A stretch of DNA of 64,000 bases from assembly GCA_947379895.1 (NCBI GenBank), contig CANCPA010000003.1:1-64000 (forward strand), given 5' to 3'. Source of the stretch: Chitinophagaceae bacterium. Lineage in GTDB: Bacteria; Bacteroidota; Bacteroidia; Chitinophagales; Chitinophagaceae. Every line of letters starts with the position of its first letter. The first letter of the stretch is position 1. The position numbers and the translations under genes are program-made. The notes beneath the pieces were generated by a model. It saw nothing but the letters and a program-made list of their open reading frames with translations. It was not told the origin of the DNA and did no database searches. Shown piece after piece: positions 54,655-63,616 of this stretch.

Positions 54655-54682
54655 AAAATCTCACCCAAAAGGGTGAGATTTT
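54655..54682. promoter_or_regulatory. Palindrome AAAATCTCACCC-aaaa-GGGTGAGATTTT (copy 2)
   Basis: A perfect 12-bp inverted repeat in the divergent region between the histidine kinase and the lipoprotein at 54725. Its arms match copy 1 (48842-48865) and the centre is the complement (AAAA versus TTTT). Confidence 0.55.
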
Positions 54683-54724
54683 GTATTGTTTTTTTGACAA
54701 ATTTTGTAATCTAAAAAGTTTAGT

Positions 54725-55300
54725 TTGAAAATAGTAAGTTTAATCGTAGTTATTATATTGTTTTCAAGTTGTGCTACCATTTTTGGTGGTAGTAGTTATA
54801 TAGCACATGTTAAAGTTGATAAACATCCTTTAGCAAGAATTTCATATAATGGGAAAGAGAAAGGTGTGGGAGATGCTTTTTTTAAAGTTAAGCGAAGGAA
54901 TGCCAATTTGTTAGCAATCATTGTAAAAGATAGCGGATGTGAAACGCAAGTATTTAATTATACACATAGAAATTTAAGAGTATGGCCACTTGCGTTACCT
55001 TTAGGATTTGCAACTCCAATAAGTATATTAACTGCTGCTATTTCTTCAGCAAACTCATCTGCAGAAAATTCTGAAGGCAATCCAATAGGTTCTGCAGACC
55101 CTAGTGTATTTCCTGTTACTTTCATTGGAACATTAATTTTTATTGCAGGGCCCATTGTGATTCCCGATTTGATTACAGGGGCATATTGGCAGCCTGATGT
55201 AGCAGCGGAAAAAGGTGTGACAAAACAAAGCGGCAAATATTTTAATTACAATATCGATTATACAGGATGTAAAGTAAAAGACAGTTTGATAATAAAATAG
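54725..55300 (+). CDS. Putative lipoprotein with TTG start
   Basis: The 191-residue protein has a lipoprotein signal peptide (lipobox LFSSC, lipidated C16, followed by ATIFGGS). No in-frame ATG lies near the signal, so the TTG at 54725 is the likely start. The mature part contains KVDKHPLARISYNGKEKGVG (PEGA-like turn) and a central hydrophobic Ala/Ser-rich stretch (residues 85-155) that may sit at the membrane. It resembles CATI-type lipoproteins often seen in Bacteroidota; function is unknown. Confidence 0.68.
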   Translation: MKIVSLIVVIILFSSCATIFGGSSYIAHVKVDKHPLARISYNGKEKGVGDAFFKVKRRNANLLAIIVKDSGCETQVFNYTHRNLRVWPLALPLGFATPISILTAAISSANSSAENSEGNPIGSADPSVFPVTFIGTLIFIAGPIVIPDLITGAYWQPDVAAEKGVTKQSGKYFNYNIDYTGCKVKDSLIIK

Positions 55301-55856
55301 TTAATATTTAGGGTATAAATTATTTTGATTTACATGATGATAATATAATAATTATTAGAGTGATAATAATGTCATCAGGAACTATATTATTATTTATCAC
55401 AATTTTTATGTTGAAAATGTTCGAAAATAAAACTATTTATAAAAATAGGTATAACTATTCTTTAAAAAAATTTAGAGTAGCAATATCTTTAAAGATATTA
55501 AAAAATTTATCGCTTAATTCTACATAATTGTACAAGTTAATGTCCTAACAATCTAAATTATAAGGGCATTAATTTTAAAGGAAATAGTTTGAGTTAGTTT
55601 ATTTTGATAGACTGTTTAAATTTCGAGGACTAGTTACACTTAAGATTTTAAAATGAGACTAAGTGATGTTGCATAGATTGTGTTTTTATAAGTATTGTAT
55701 ATAAATGAAAAAATCGTCTTTTTTATCAAAATAATTATAGGTGCTTAAAATAAGATTGTACCTATTTTTAATTTAAAATAATGGTCGGAATTGAAGAAAC
55801 TAAGTTTTCCGACCATTATTTTAATGGTTATGAAATTTGTAATACATCTATTGTCA
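55301..55856. other. Convergent intergenic region with strong terminator
   Basis: 556 bp without an ORF. Mostly AT-rich, with several small inverted repeats around 55330-55400 and the bidirectional terminator at 55775-55822. Confidence 0.6.
55775..55822. terminator. Bidirectional terminator
   Basis: A perfect 16-bp stem AAAATAATGGTCGGAA (55775-55790) / TTCCGACCATTATTTT (55807-55822) with A/T flanks, 35 bp past the stop of the minus-strand fusion gene. Confidence 0.9.
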
Positions 55857-58800
55857 CTAATCAAACTTACATAAGTCAGTAATAAATTGACTACTTCCAT
55901 CTGTAATCCAAGCATCTAATTGTGCAGGATCCTTCAATTGTTGTCCCCTCATTCTAGGCACCACCATATAGCCACATTTAATATCAGTCAAGGCAGTCAT
56001 ATCTGTCCAAAGCTTTTCAATTTGTGCTACAGGGTAAATGTCTTCCTGACCATGCCCCCACCTATATTTAACTTCCTTGATAGTTACATAAGTCGGCATT
56101 CTTTGAGCAAGTTTTCTTACCGCTTTAGCCAATTGGGCTTCATCTGCATTTTGTAAATCTGCACGGGTTAGTCCAAAGAGTTTTAATAAAGGATCTATTT
56201 GAATCCAAGTAGTGTTTGAATTGTAATAACTCAATTTCAATTCATCCTCCTCATGTGGCTGTGCCAAGCCTTCCAATAAACGTGCATGACCATTTACCAA
56301 TGCTAAGCCACCCCCTCTATCTTCAATTCTTCTAGGAATAACTTCAAAGGTTAATACATTTTTGGAGGCAAGATGATAACCTAAAGCAATCGGGTCAATA
56401 TCAGCACCAAGCGTATCAATATTATGCAGTATTATTGTTTGAATAGAAGGATTTTCCTTTAATAGTTTCGCTAAAACACCATTACGAATTAAATTAGATA
56501 CCTCGTACCAATGTCCTAAAGGAGAAAATCTTTGTGCGGCAATATTATCCACATAGTCAGCACCTTCGCCCTTTTTCTTCGCCCAACCAATGAGGGTATT
56601 CCTAACAGCTTCCCTTACCTTTTGTTTGTTTTCATCCAATGTTTCTTGAGGCATTTCCTCCCACAAGAAGCGTAAATCGCGTTCTGTTGGTACAAAGCGC
56701 TGCCCAATTGAACGCCCAGTAGATAAGTATGCAGCACCCTTATAACCATAGTTGTTTTGTTGTTTCAGCTTTCTTTCAATTGAAGAATGTGTCAAATAAC
56801 TTGTTGCAACTATATGTGGAATATTCACTTTGTATTCTTCAGATATTCTTCTTGTTTTAGCAAAGTGCAATTCAAGAAAACTCCGATGTCTACCTTTGAT
56901 TTCAACAAATGGATTGATTGCTTTAATTACACCTGCTCCCTTTGTCCAGCGACTTCCAACTCCTGCAGCCAATGTCAAAACAGCAACAGTACCCTTAACA
57001 ATGTTTTCGACACCTTCTGCCTTATACTTTTCGCCATCAGAATACTTCCCTATTGAATCGCCGGAAATATCTTGAATCAGGGTTTCTGCAGGTAATCTAT
57101 TTCTCGATAATCCAATACGCCCCTTAATTAAATCTTCTCTAATTTCTTCATGTTGTATAAAGTCGAATCCATTTTCTTTTTTCACCGCATCTGCCTTATC
57201 ATCTTCGGTACTTCTATTTCCTTGAACAGAAGGATCGGATACCTTAAATAAATTACTGACAATGGTTCTCAATAACGGATAGGCTACATTGTTACTATCT
57301 GTTTTTAGGGTATAGAAATCAATTTCTGCCCTACGTAGATAGGGTATAGTTGCAGCCTCCTTTTTAACCAACTCAGAAACATGAATTCCATAATACTGAT
57401 CAGGCATCAATGCATCGTTACCTTCTAATAAAGTAGACCATGTGCCTCTATGATTAATTTTCCAATCATATACAACGGGTTCAACTGCAAAAGGTAGTGA
57501 ATCAGATAATTCCTTTTTGGTTTGTTTGATTATTTCTAAAACCTTTTCTTTCGATTGATTTTTTTCAGGGTTAATGAACATTCCCATTCCGCCACCCGAC
57601 ATTCCTCCAAGCATTAGGAAACCATAATAATCGTCGCCAAATTCTGCTTTTGCTTTTGCAATTATTTGTTCGGTAAAGAAAGTAGTAGCAAAAGGAATAA
57701 TACGTTTGATAGCTTCATAGAAATTCTTCTCTGTGCTATTCCCTAATTTTTTTATATCTCCTTCTTGAATTGCCTTTTTGATGTCTTCAAAAATTTGATT
57801 AGTATGTTGTCTTGCTTCCCATTCGTTTTCACCCCTCAATAAATACTTCTCTGTCACCATTTCTAATACAGGTCCTACATTAGAGGCCATTCCGCCATGC
57901 ATCAAGACAAGAGATTTCATAATTTTCTCTTCCATTTCAGGATGAATCGCTTCACCACCAAACACTGTATGTTGTGGTAGGAGAGTACCACGACTTATAT
58001 TAAATTCGGGATCTCCTAATTTAGAAAAAGTACCTTCAATAGCCTTTATTCCAGGCCATACACCACCAGAATCCTGCCATCCTCCACCAGAACCTCCAAT
58101 CCATTCTCCTAGTATTGCCCTCGATGCAACTAGTCTTCTCTCATGTTCTAATAATGGCCCTTCGGTGTTCTTTGTTTGGCAAGTTGCCCTCATCAAAACG
58201 CTAATAATAGATCCCAATAAATTAGTGGACACTGCAAATCGTGATCCTTTTGGTATATCGTTCACCTTTGTCACTAATTCAATTCCCATTCCGGGTGCAA
58301 CAACCTTTGCCAAAATATCGGCTAATGATTGATTAGTACCTTCAAATGATGGAGGAATTAAACCTGAGGCAATAACACCTGCCTTAACTAAGCTTAGGTA
58401 ATCATTACCGAAATTAAATAAATCCTCTAGGTCAGCGATATCTTTGGTTGTATCCAAATCAATACTCGTAATTCTAATAACAGGCTCAGTAATGATTCTG
58501 ACAAAGCTATTTAAAGGCGGTCTGATTGTTTTATCCCTTCCAAAAACACCTAAGTCAATCGATAAATTAATCACTCTAGCACCTTCGGGATAATCCATTC
58601 CTAAGAAAAAAATATCCGACCATCCACTATGTGTTAAGTCCATACGAACAGATGTCTGTTCATGTAAAATGGGGTAAAATAGGGAATCTTCCTTTCTGAC
58701 AAATAGAGAAGGATGAATTTTTATGGCATGTTCTTCCTTATGACCCACTCTAAACATCCATTGATTGCCCTTACTGCTACGAACACTTTTGCGAACTTGA

Positions 58801-59189
58801 TTGGCAAGTATCTGAAAGGATAATTGATGGTATCCATCTGCCAAGGCACTCAATAAAGCTGCATTCGGACCCTCATTTTTTACCCCTGTAAGAAAAACAT
58901 TAATGGCACTCTCAAAACGTCTTCCCAATAAATCCTCAAACCCCTCATAATTAATGGTTCCTGCTTGCGGAATTGAAGTATCTTCTGCTAAGAAAAAACG
59001 GAATCCTGCATATAGAAATAAAATTGCCCGCACTTTTTCATATAGATTAGGCGTATTTTTTCTAAACTCTTCAAGTTCTAATAATAATGAAAGTAATTCT
59101 TTTGAGGTAAATGATGAAGCGAGTTTATAAAATGAACGATTCCGTTTTTCGGGTTCTTTAGAGACTATCGTTTCAATAAATATATTCAT
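55857..59189 (-). CDS. Bifunctional GHMP-type sugar kinase / UDPGP-family nucleotidyltransferase
   Basis: The 1110-residue protein has two catalytic halves. Residues about 175-600 look like a fucokinase-type GHMP kinase: VRMDLTHSGWSDIFF (181-195), IPKGSRFAVSTNLLG (312-326), GGGWQDSGGVWPGIK (368-382) and a late LMLGGMSGGGMGMF. Residues about 715-1090 look like a UDPGP nucleotidyltransferase with VLTLAAGVGSRWTKGAG. The first 170 residues are helical and unassigned. This would phosphorylate a free sugar and then convert it to an NDP-sugar, like FKP for L-fucose, but with kinase first and pyrophosphorylase second, the reverse of FKP. Sugar and nucleotide are unknown. It lies 107 bp downstream of a GalU-like gene. 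Confidence 0.78.
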   Translation of the reverse strand: MNIFIETIVSKEPEKRNRSFYKLASSFTSKELLSLLLELEEFRKNTPNLYEKVRAILFLYAGFRFFLAEDTSIPQAGTINYEGFEDLLGRRFESAINVFLTGVKNEGPNAALLSALADGYHQLSFQILANQVRKSVRSSKGNQWMFRVGHKEEHAIKIHPSLFVRKEDSLFYPILHEQTSVRMDLTHSGWSDIFFLGMDYPEGARVINLSIDLGVFGRDKTIRPPLNSFVRIITEPVIRITSIDLDTTKDIADLEDLFNFGNDYLSLVKAGVIASGLIPPSFEGTNQSLADILAKVVAPGMGIELVTKVNDIPKGSRFAVSTNLLGSIISVLMRATCQTKNTEGPLLEHERRLVASRAILGEWIGGSGGGWQDSGGVWPGIKAIEGTFSKLGDPEFNISRGTLLPQHTVFGGEAIHPEMEEKIMKSLVLMHGGMASNVGPVLEMVTEKYLLRGENEWEARQHTNQIFEDIKKAIQEGDIKKLGNSTEKNFYEAIKRIIPFATTFFTEQIIAKAKAEFGDDYYGFLMLGGMSGGGMGMFINPEKNQSKEKVLEIIKQTKKELSDSLPFAVEPVVYDWKINHRGTWSTLLEGNDALMPDQYYGIHVSELVKKEAATIPYLRRAEIDFYTLKTDSNNVAYPLLRTIVSNLFKVSDPSVQGNRSTEDDKADAVKKENGFDFIQHEEIREDLIKGRIGLSRNRLPAETLIQDISGDSIGKYSDGEKYKAEGVENIVKGTVAVLTLAAGVGSRWTKGAGVIKAINPFVEIKGRHRSFLELHFAKTRRISEEYKVNIPHIVATSYLTHSSIERKLKQQNNYGYKGAAYLSTGRSIGQRFVPTERDLRFLWEEMPQETLDENKQKVREAVRNTLIGWAKKKGEGADYVDNIAAQRFSPLGHWYEVSNLIRNGVLAKLLKENPSIQTIILHNIDTLGADIDPIALGYHLASKNVLTFEVIPRRIEDRGGGLALVNGHARLLEGLAQPHEEDELKLSYYNSNTTWIQIDPLLKLFGLTRADLQNADEAQLAKAVRKLAQRMPTYVTIKEVKYRWGHGQEDIYPVAQIEKLWTDMTALTDIKCGYMVVPRMRGQQLKDPAQLDAWITDGSSQFITDLCKFD

Positions 59190-59194
59190 GTCTA

Positions 59195-59302
59195 ATAGTT
59201 ATTAATGGTTAGTTGTTAGTGTTTAGTTATTAGTTGTAAGTGGAAGTCGTATTAAGTTTACTTAATAACTAACCACTAACTACTAATAACTAACAACTAA
59301 TG
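59195..59302. repeat. Inverted TTAGT-type repeat between the two sugar-nucleotide genes
   Basis: A run of TTAGTTG/TTAGTTA/TTAGTG words (59195-59235) faces an imperfect inverted copy (59261-59302) with about 80 percent pairing by eye. It overlaps the stop of the GalU-like gene. This kind of intergenic sequence is familiar in Bacteroidota; it may act as an mRNA hairpin or be a slippage product. Confidence 0.6.
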
Positions 59303-60232
59303 ATTTGCTTCTGCAATTAATTCGACTAGTGTAGATAACGTTTCAGATTTACCCACTCCCGCTAGGCCTAATGCTACTTGTGCACGCAATAAACCGTGTT
59401 TACGGCTTAAGTCGTAACGTGAACCCTTAATTTCTGTTGCAAGATACTTTTCCTTTGTAGCTAACTCTTGTAATGCAGGTGTCAATTGCAATAACTCATT
59501 ATCTTTCACTTGGTTTCTAATCAAGTCAAATACATTAGCCGTAAGAACATGCATTCCAAAAAGACATAAATAATAACCTACTCTTAAGCCAGGTGTTTGT
59601 AGTTCTAATTCAGCAATGCTTAAAGAAGGTTTTTCAATAATTTTTTCTATTTGATAAAGATTTCCAACTCCAGGCAATTGTTTTCCTGTAAGGGTACCAT
59701 AGCGAGTTATTTGATGTTCAATAGTAGGATTTACTGCTGATACAGCGCAATTTTCACTTATTGCGATATCAATTAATTGAGCAGCACATCGCTTGTTCTT
59801 ATTTTGAGAGACATATATATAGTCGCCTAAAAGCAAAAGAAAAGGTTCTCCATTTACAAAGGATTCAGACCTTAAAACTGCATCTCCATAACCAAGTGCT
59901 TCTTTCTGTTCTACAAAAATAGTGTTTGCTAATAAATAGGTTATTCTTTCCGCTTGTGTTTTAGCCCAATCTACATCATGAAACGACTTAGTCAAATTAC
60001 TCCTTAATGATTCAAAAGAACTTTTATAGCGTTCACCATCTCCAGGTGCACATACAATACAAATTTCTTCTATTCCACTTTCAAAGGCTTCTTCAGCAAT
60101 GATTTGAATGACAGGTTTGTACAAACCATCAATATCCATAACTGGTAACATCGCCTTTTGAATGGTATCTGCAACAGGATATAGTCGTCCTCCTCTTGCT
60201 GCGGCTGTTATAACTGCTTTTTTAATGCGCAT
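59297..60232 (-). CDS. GalU-like nucleotidyltransferase with altered signature
   Basis: The 311-residue protein follows the UTP-glucose-1-phosphate uridylyltransferase pattern: KAMLPVMDIDGLYKPVIQII, LGYGDAVL, FLLLLGDYIY, IEKIIEKPS. The glycine-rich nucleotide loop is AAARGGRLYP where GalU has AGLGTRFLP, so the canonical GxGTR is not present. It may be a diverged uridylyltransferase or a regulatory partner. It is upstream of the kinase/UDPGP fusion and probably co-transcribed. Confidence 0.8.
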   Translation of the reverse strand: MRIKKAVITAAARGGRLYPVADTIQKAMLPVMDIDGLYKPVIQIIAEEAFESGIEEICIVCAPGDGERYKSSFESLRSNLTKSFHDVDWAKTQAERITYLLANTIFVEQKEALGYGDAVLRSESFVNGEPFLLLLGDYIYVSQNKNKRCAAQLIDIAISENCAVSAVNPTIEHQITRYGTLTGKQLPGVGNLYQIEKIIEKPSLSIAELELQTPGLRVGYYLCLFGMHVLTANVFDLIRNQVKDNELLQLTPALQELATKEKYLATEIKGSRYDLSRKHGLLRAQVALGLAGVGKSETLSTLVELIAEANH

Positions 60233-60623
60233 GAATTAAATTTTTGTTGATTTATTAAGCAAAAAGTTGATAGTAATAAAATTGTATATTGATACTATCA
60301 CTGCAAATTAACAGATTGTTTTATGAAATAAATCAAAGAAATGTTTTGATATTCTTGATTTTGTAAATGGCTTAAATTGATATTAATATAGTGTAGGAAT
60401 TTTATATAATTTTCAGATAATTGGATTTAGAGTTTAGCTAATTGACTAAATTATGCATTAAATGGAGAAATTTAAGATTTAATAGTAAGTTACTAAAGGT
60501 CTAAAGTTCAAAGTTAATCTTGTATTTCGCAAATACAAGAAGTATAAATTTCTAACAATAAAAAAGTTTAATCATAAAAAAAGGGAAATAACTCCATTTT
60601 TTTGCTAAATATTGAATTAGAAT
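60233..60623. other. Intergenic region with a small hairpin
   Basis: No ORF. A perfect 10-bp hairpin TCTTGTATTT-cgc-AAATACAAGA lies at 60518-60540, without a T-run. It is about 85 nt past the hybrid-kinase stop. Confidence 0.5.
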
Positions 60624-62126
60624 TTAAACATTATTTTTTATGATATTTAATAGTTCATTAGGATTAAATGGCTTAGTAATAAATCCATTCATTCCAACTT
60701 GATCAGCTTTTTCTTGAATATCGATTGATATTGAAGCAGTTAAAGCGATTATTGGAGTATTTGTATTAAATTTTCTAATCTCTTGGGTTGCAGTATAACC
60801 ATCCATTACAGGCATTTGAATATCCATCAAAATCAAATCATATTCATTTGATTGAACTTTTCCTACGGCAATAAATCCATTCTCCGCTTTATCAACTTTG
60901 GCATTCCAATTATTAAGCATCATTTCTGCAACAAAAATGTTGAATTCAACGTCTTCAACAAGCAAAATTCTAAGACCATTTAAATCAGAAACACTATTAT
61001 TAGATTGTGGTAATTCTTTCTTTTGAGTATCACTATTCTTGAATCTTAATTTAAAGAAAAACTTTGAGCCTTTTCCTACTTCACTTTCAAGATTAATTTC
61101 ACTTCCTTGTAGCAGTAATAATCTTTTTATTATCGTTAATCCAAGCCCTGACCCACCATATTCACGAGTAATATTGTTATTAGCTTGAGTAAATCTTTCA
61201 AAAATTAGATTTTGTTTATCTTCAGGTATACCTATACCTGTATCTGCCACTTCAAAATATAAATCAGAGTATGAGGAGGTCTTTTTAATCAATTGTGCAG
61301 TTACCTTAACTGTACCTTTTCTTGTAAATTTAACAGCATTTGAAATAAGGTTATTTAATATTTGACCTAATCGAAGGTCATCTCCCTTCACAAAATCAGG
61401 GATGTCATCATCAATCATAATTTTTACAACATTTCCTTTTTCCTCTGCCCGCACCTGATTAGCTAATTTAAGATTCTTAAGAAATGCTTTGATTTCTATG
61501 TCCTTTTCGCTAAAACTAATTAAGCCTTCTTCCATTTTACTGAAGTCAAGCACATCATTAATTAAACTCAATAAGTTTTCAGAAGAAATTTCCATGACCC
61601 TCAATAGTTCTTTTTTAACATCATCAAGCCCCGTATGATATTTAAAAAGTGATATTGTACCAATGATTGCATTAAGTGGAGTTCTAATTTCATGACTCAT
61701 TATACTTAAAAACTCACTCTTTGCAAAAGCAGCTTTTTCTGCAACAACCTTTGCTTCAATTAATTCATTTTCAAGTGTTTTTGACTTTTTAATCAATTCA
61801 GAAAGAAATGAAATTATATTGATAATGTTGTCGTCCCCATCCGAAAATTCGTTAGCCCTATCAGGTGCTAAATGTATAATTGCATCTTTTAGTTTCTCAA
61901 TAGATTTTTTAGTGATTTCATTTTGGGCCTTCAAATTTTCAGTTACTATCAAATACTCTTTTTCGCTGATTGTAAATGCATGTTCCGTAATTTTTTTATC
62001 TCTTTCAAACGTTGAATAATGACTGCTAAGTGTATTTAGTAAGCCAACAAAATTAGCATCATCCTGATTGTAACCATCAGGGTAATATTTGCTTAAAAGA
62101 TTCTCTATAATTTTATGAAAGGCCAT
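60624..62126 (-). CDS. Hybrid sensor histidine kinase
   Basis: The 500-residue cytosolic protein has an N-terminal helical and coiled-coil region (1-130), a HisKA domain with H145 (FLSIMSHEIRTPLN), a HATPase domain (about 250-362, DTGIGIPEDKQ, GGSGLGLTI) and a C-terminal receiver with D435 (LILMDIQMPVMDG). It has no membrane segment, so it depends on a partner for sensing; the FIST gene 20 bp upstream fills that role. Output is unknown. Confidence 0.94.
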   Translation of the reverse strand: MAFHKIIENLLSKYYPDGYNQDDANFVGLLNTLSSHYSTFERDKKITEHAFTISEKEYLIVTENLKAQNEITKKSIEKLKDAIIHLAPDRANEFSDGDDNIINIISFLSELIKKSKTLENELIEAKVVAEKAAFAKSEFLSIMSHEIRTPLNAIIGTISLFKYHTGLDDVKKELLRVMEISSENLLSLINDVLDFSKMEEGLISFSEKDIEIKAFLKNLKLANQVRAEEKGNVVKIMIDDDIPDFVKGDDLRLGQILNNLISNAVKFTRKGTVKVTAQLIKKTSSYSDLYFEVADTGIGIPEDKQNLIFERFTQANNNITREYGGSGLGLTIIKRLLLLQGSEINLESEVGKGSKFFFKLRFKNSDTQKKELPQSNNSVSDLNGLRILLVEDVEFNIFVAEMMLNNWNAKVDKAENGFIAVGKVQSNEYDLILMDIQMPVMDGYTATQEIRKFNTNTPIIALTASISIDIQEKADQVGMNGFITKPFNPNELLNIIKNNV

Positions 62127-62146
62127 ATTAATTAATTTATAAACAG

Positions 62147-63289
62147 CTATTCTGTTTCAGAAAAAGTAGTAATAGTCATGGTTTGATTATGCAATTCACA
62201 ATTAGTATTCGGATTGAATGGTGAAATTTCCCCGTATGAATAAAACCCTGTGATAGTAGTATTATTCCCAAATATTTGTTTAGCAGCCACTACTTCTTCA
62301 TTTGTTCTTTCTTGCAAAATTAATTTCCTTCCTACACAACTTATCAATATGGCCAATTGTGGTGTTGCACTAATATCTGTAATAGCTTCGCTTGCAGCTT
62401 TTGAAGAGGCCTCTATTAGCTTCTCGAAATTTGCTTTCATCAACCTCACCTTACTACCAACAGGTAAATTCCCTGCAAATGTCATGGATTTTTTTTGTTC
62501 ATCTATTGTAAGGATTGTTCTAACCAGATTTTTATTATTACTCTCAAGTTTGATTGACAAAGGAAAAAGTAAGGCAGAGCCAGGAAGTTCATCAACATAA
62601 GGTCCTAGGTATTCTTTATATAAATCAAGTGCATTTTCATTATCAAGCTCAAACAGTACATTTTTATTGCTTTTAGTTACTATCCGTTCTCTGCCAAACT
62701 CATCCCAGCCACCAAATGAACTATGTCCAACTGTAATGTTTTTTCCATAAAATCCAATGGCCACAATTTTACCTTCCTGTGCAGTGTGATTCAATCCTAC
62801 TAATGTTTGTTTAAATCGAGCAGCATCGCCTGCAAGTCCTCCTGTTATTGAAACTTTCTCAGGCTTATTTTCATTTAGACCGCTAACAAGTTCACTACCA
62901 TTAATAAAGCTGCCTTCAGAAATAACAAATACAGATCTCAAGTCATTGGCAAGTAATTCTTGCATTAAGTGCTTGCCAACTTCAAAACTATTATTATGAT
63001 CAGAGAAGTTTGTTGATACTGCTTTGATAACTGTTTTTTCAAATTCAATTGCAGTTACAACAACTGTATCATCAAATAGGTTATCTCCAATTATCTCTCC
63101 TGATGTGGATGCTGATATTATATCAGCTGATGGGAATTTGTCTTTTAAATAATTAAAAGTTTCTTCAGAACCTACTAATCCAGTTGAACCAAAAGCAAAG
63201 ACTAACTGTGGTGTTAAGTTGCTTGATTGAAGAGAATTTGAAATTTCTTTCCAAGTTGAATTTATATATTGTAGTTGTATATTTTTCAT
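62147..63289 (-). CDS. FIST domain sensor protein
   Basis: The 380-residue protein contains FIST_N (residues about 25-215, FAFGSTGLVGSEETFNYLKD, ISASTSGEIIGDNLFDD) and FIST_C (about 220-365, ISCVGRKLILQERTNEEV, TGFYSYGEISPF). FIST proteins are predicted ligand sensors for amino-acid-like or other small molecules and are frequently paired with kinases. It is followed 20 bp later by the hybrid kinase gene, so the pair is an operon and the FIST protein probably feeds the kinase. Confidence 0.93.
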   Translation of the reverse strand: MKNIQLQYINSTWKEISNSLQSSNLTPQLVFAFGSTGLVGSEETFNYLKDKFPSADIISASTSGEIIGDNLFDDTVVVTAIEFEKTVIKAVSTNFSDHNNSFEVGKHLMQELLANDLRSVFVISEGSFINGSELVSGLNENKPEKVSITGGLAGDAARFKQTLVGLNHTAQEGKIVAIGFYGKNITVGHSSFGGWDEFGRERIVTKSNKNVLFELDNENALDLYKEYLGPYVDELPGSALLFPLSIKLESNNKNLVRTILTIDEQKKSMTFAGNLPVGSKVRLMKANFEKLIEASSKAASEAITDISATPQLAILISCVGRKLILQERTNEEVVAAKQIFGNNTTITGFYSYGEISPFNPNTNCELHNQTMTITTFSETE

Positions 63290-63616
63290 AAAAAAGCAGT
63301 CATTTACTAAATAAAGTATTTGTTTGAAATAAAAATTAGTCTAATCAAATTTATTACAAACTAAACGTTTTTTTATTAGAATTATTGTTTGAACAAATAT
63401 TTATTAATTTTTTTTTTCTAAATAAAGAAACTAATAATGAATTTATTCAAATATTATAAAAATTTATAGCTTTATTTTAGTGTTTTGTAGTCCGAAATTT
63501 TTTATAAACGCTTTGTAGTAATAAAGTTCTGCATTTAAGATTATTGTTTTCGGAACTTTATAAAAACTTTCTTTATTGTTATTTTATTCAAAATTTTGTG
63601 GGATATTTCTTATTAA
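63290..63616. other. Intergenic region, no features seen
   Basis: 327 bp of very AT-rich sequence upstream of the FIST gene; no exact promoter match and no ORF. Confidence 0.5.

Noticed and set aside
55857-59189. Assembly fusion of two genes
   Set aside because: The frame is continuous through the region between the domains, and codon usage looks uniform; a natural fusion is more likely.
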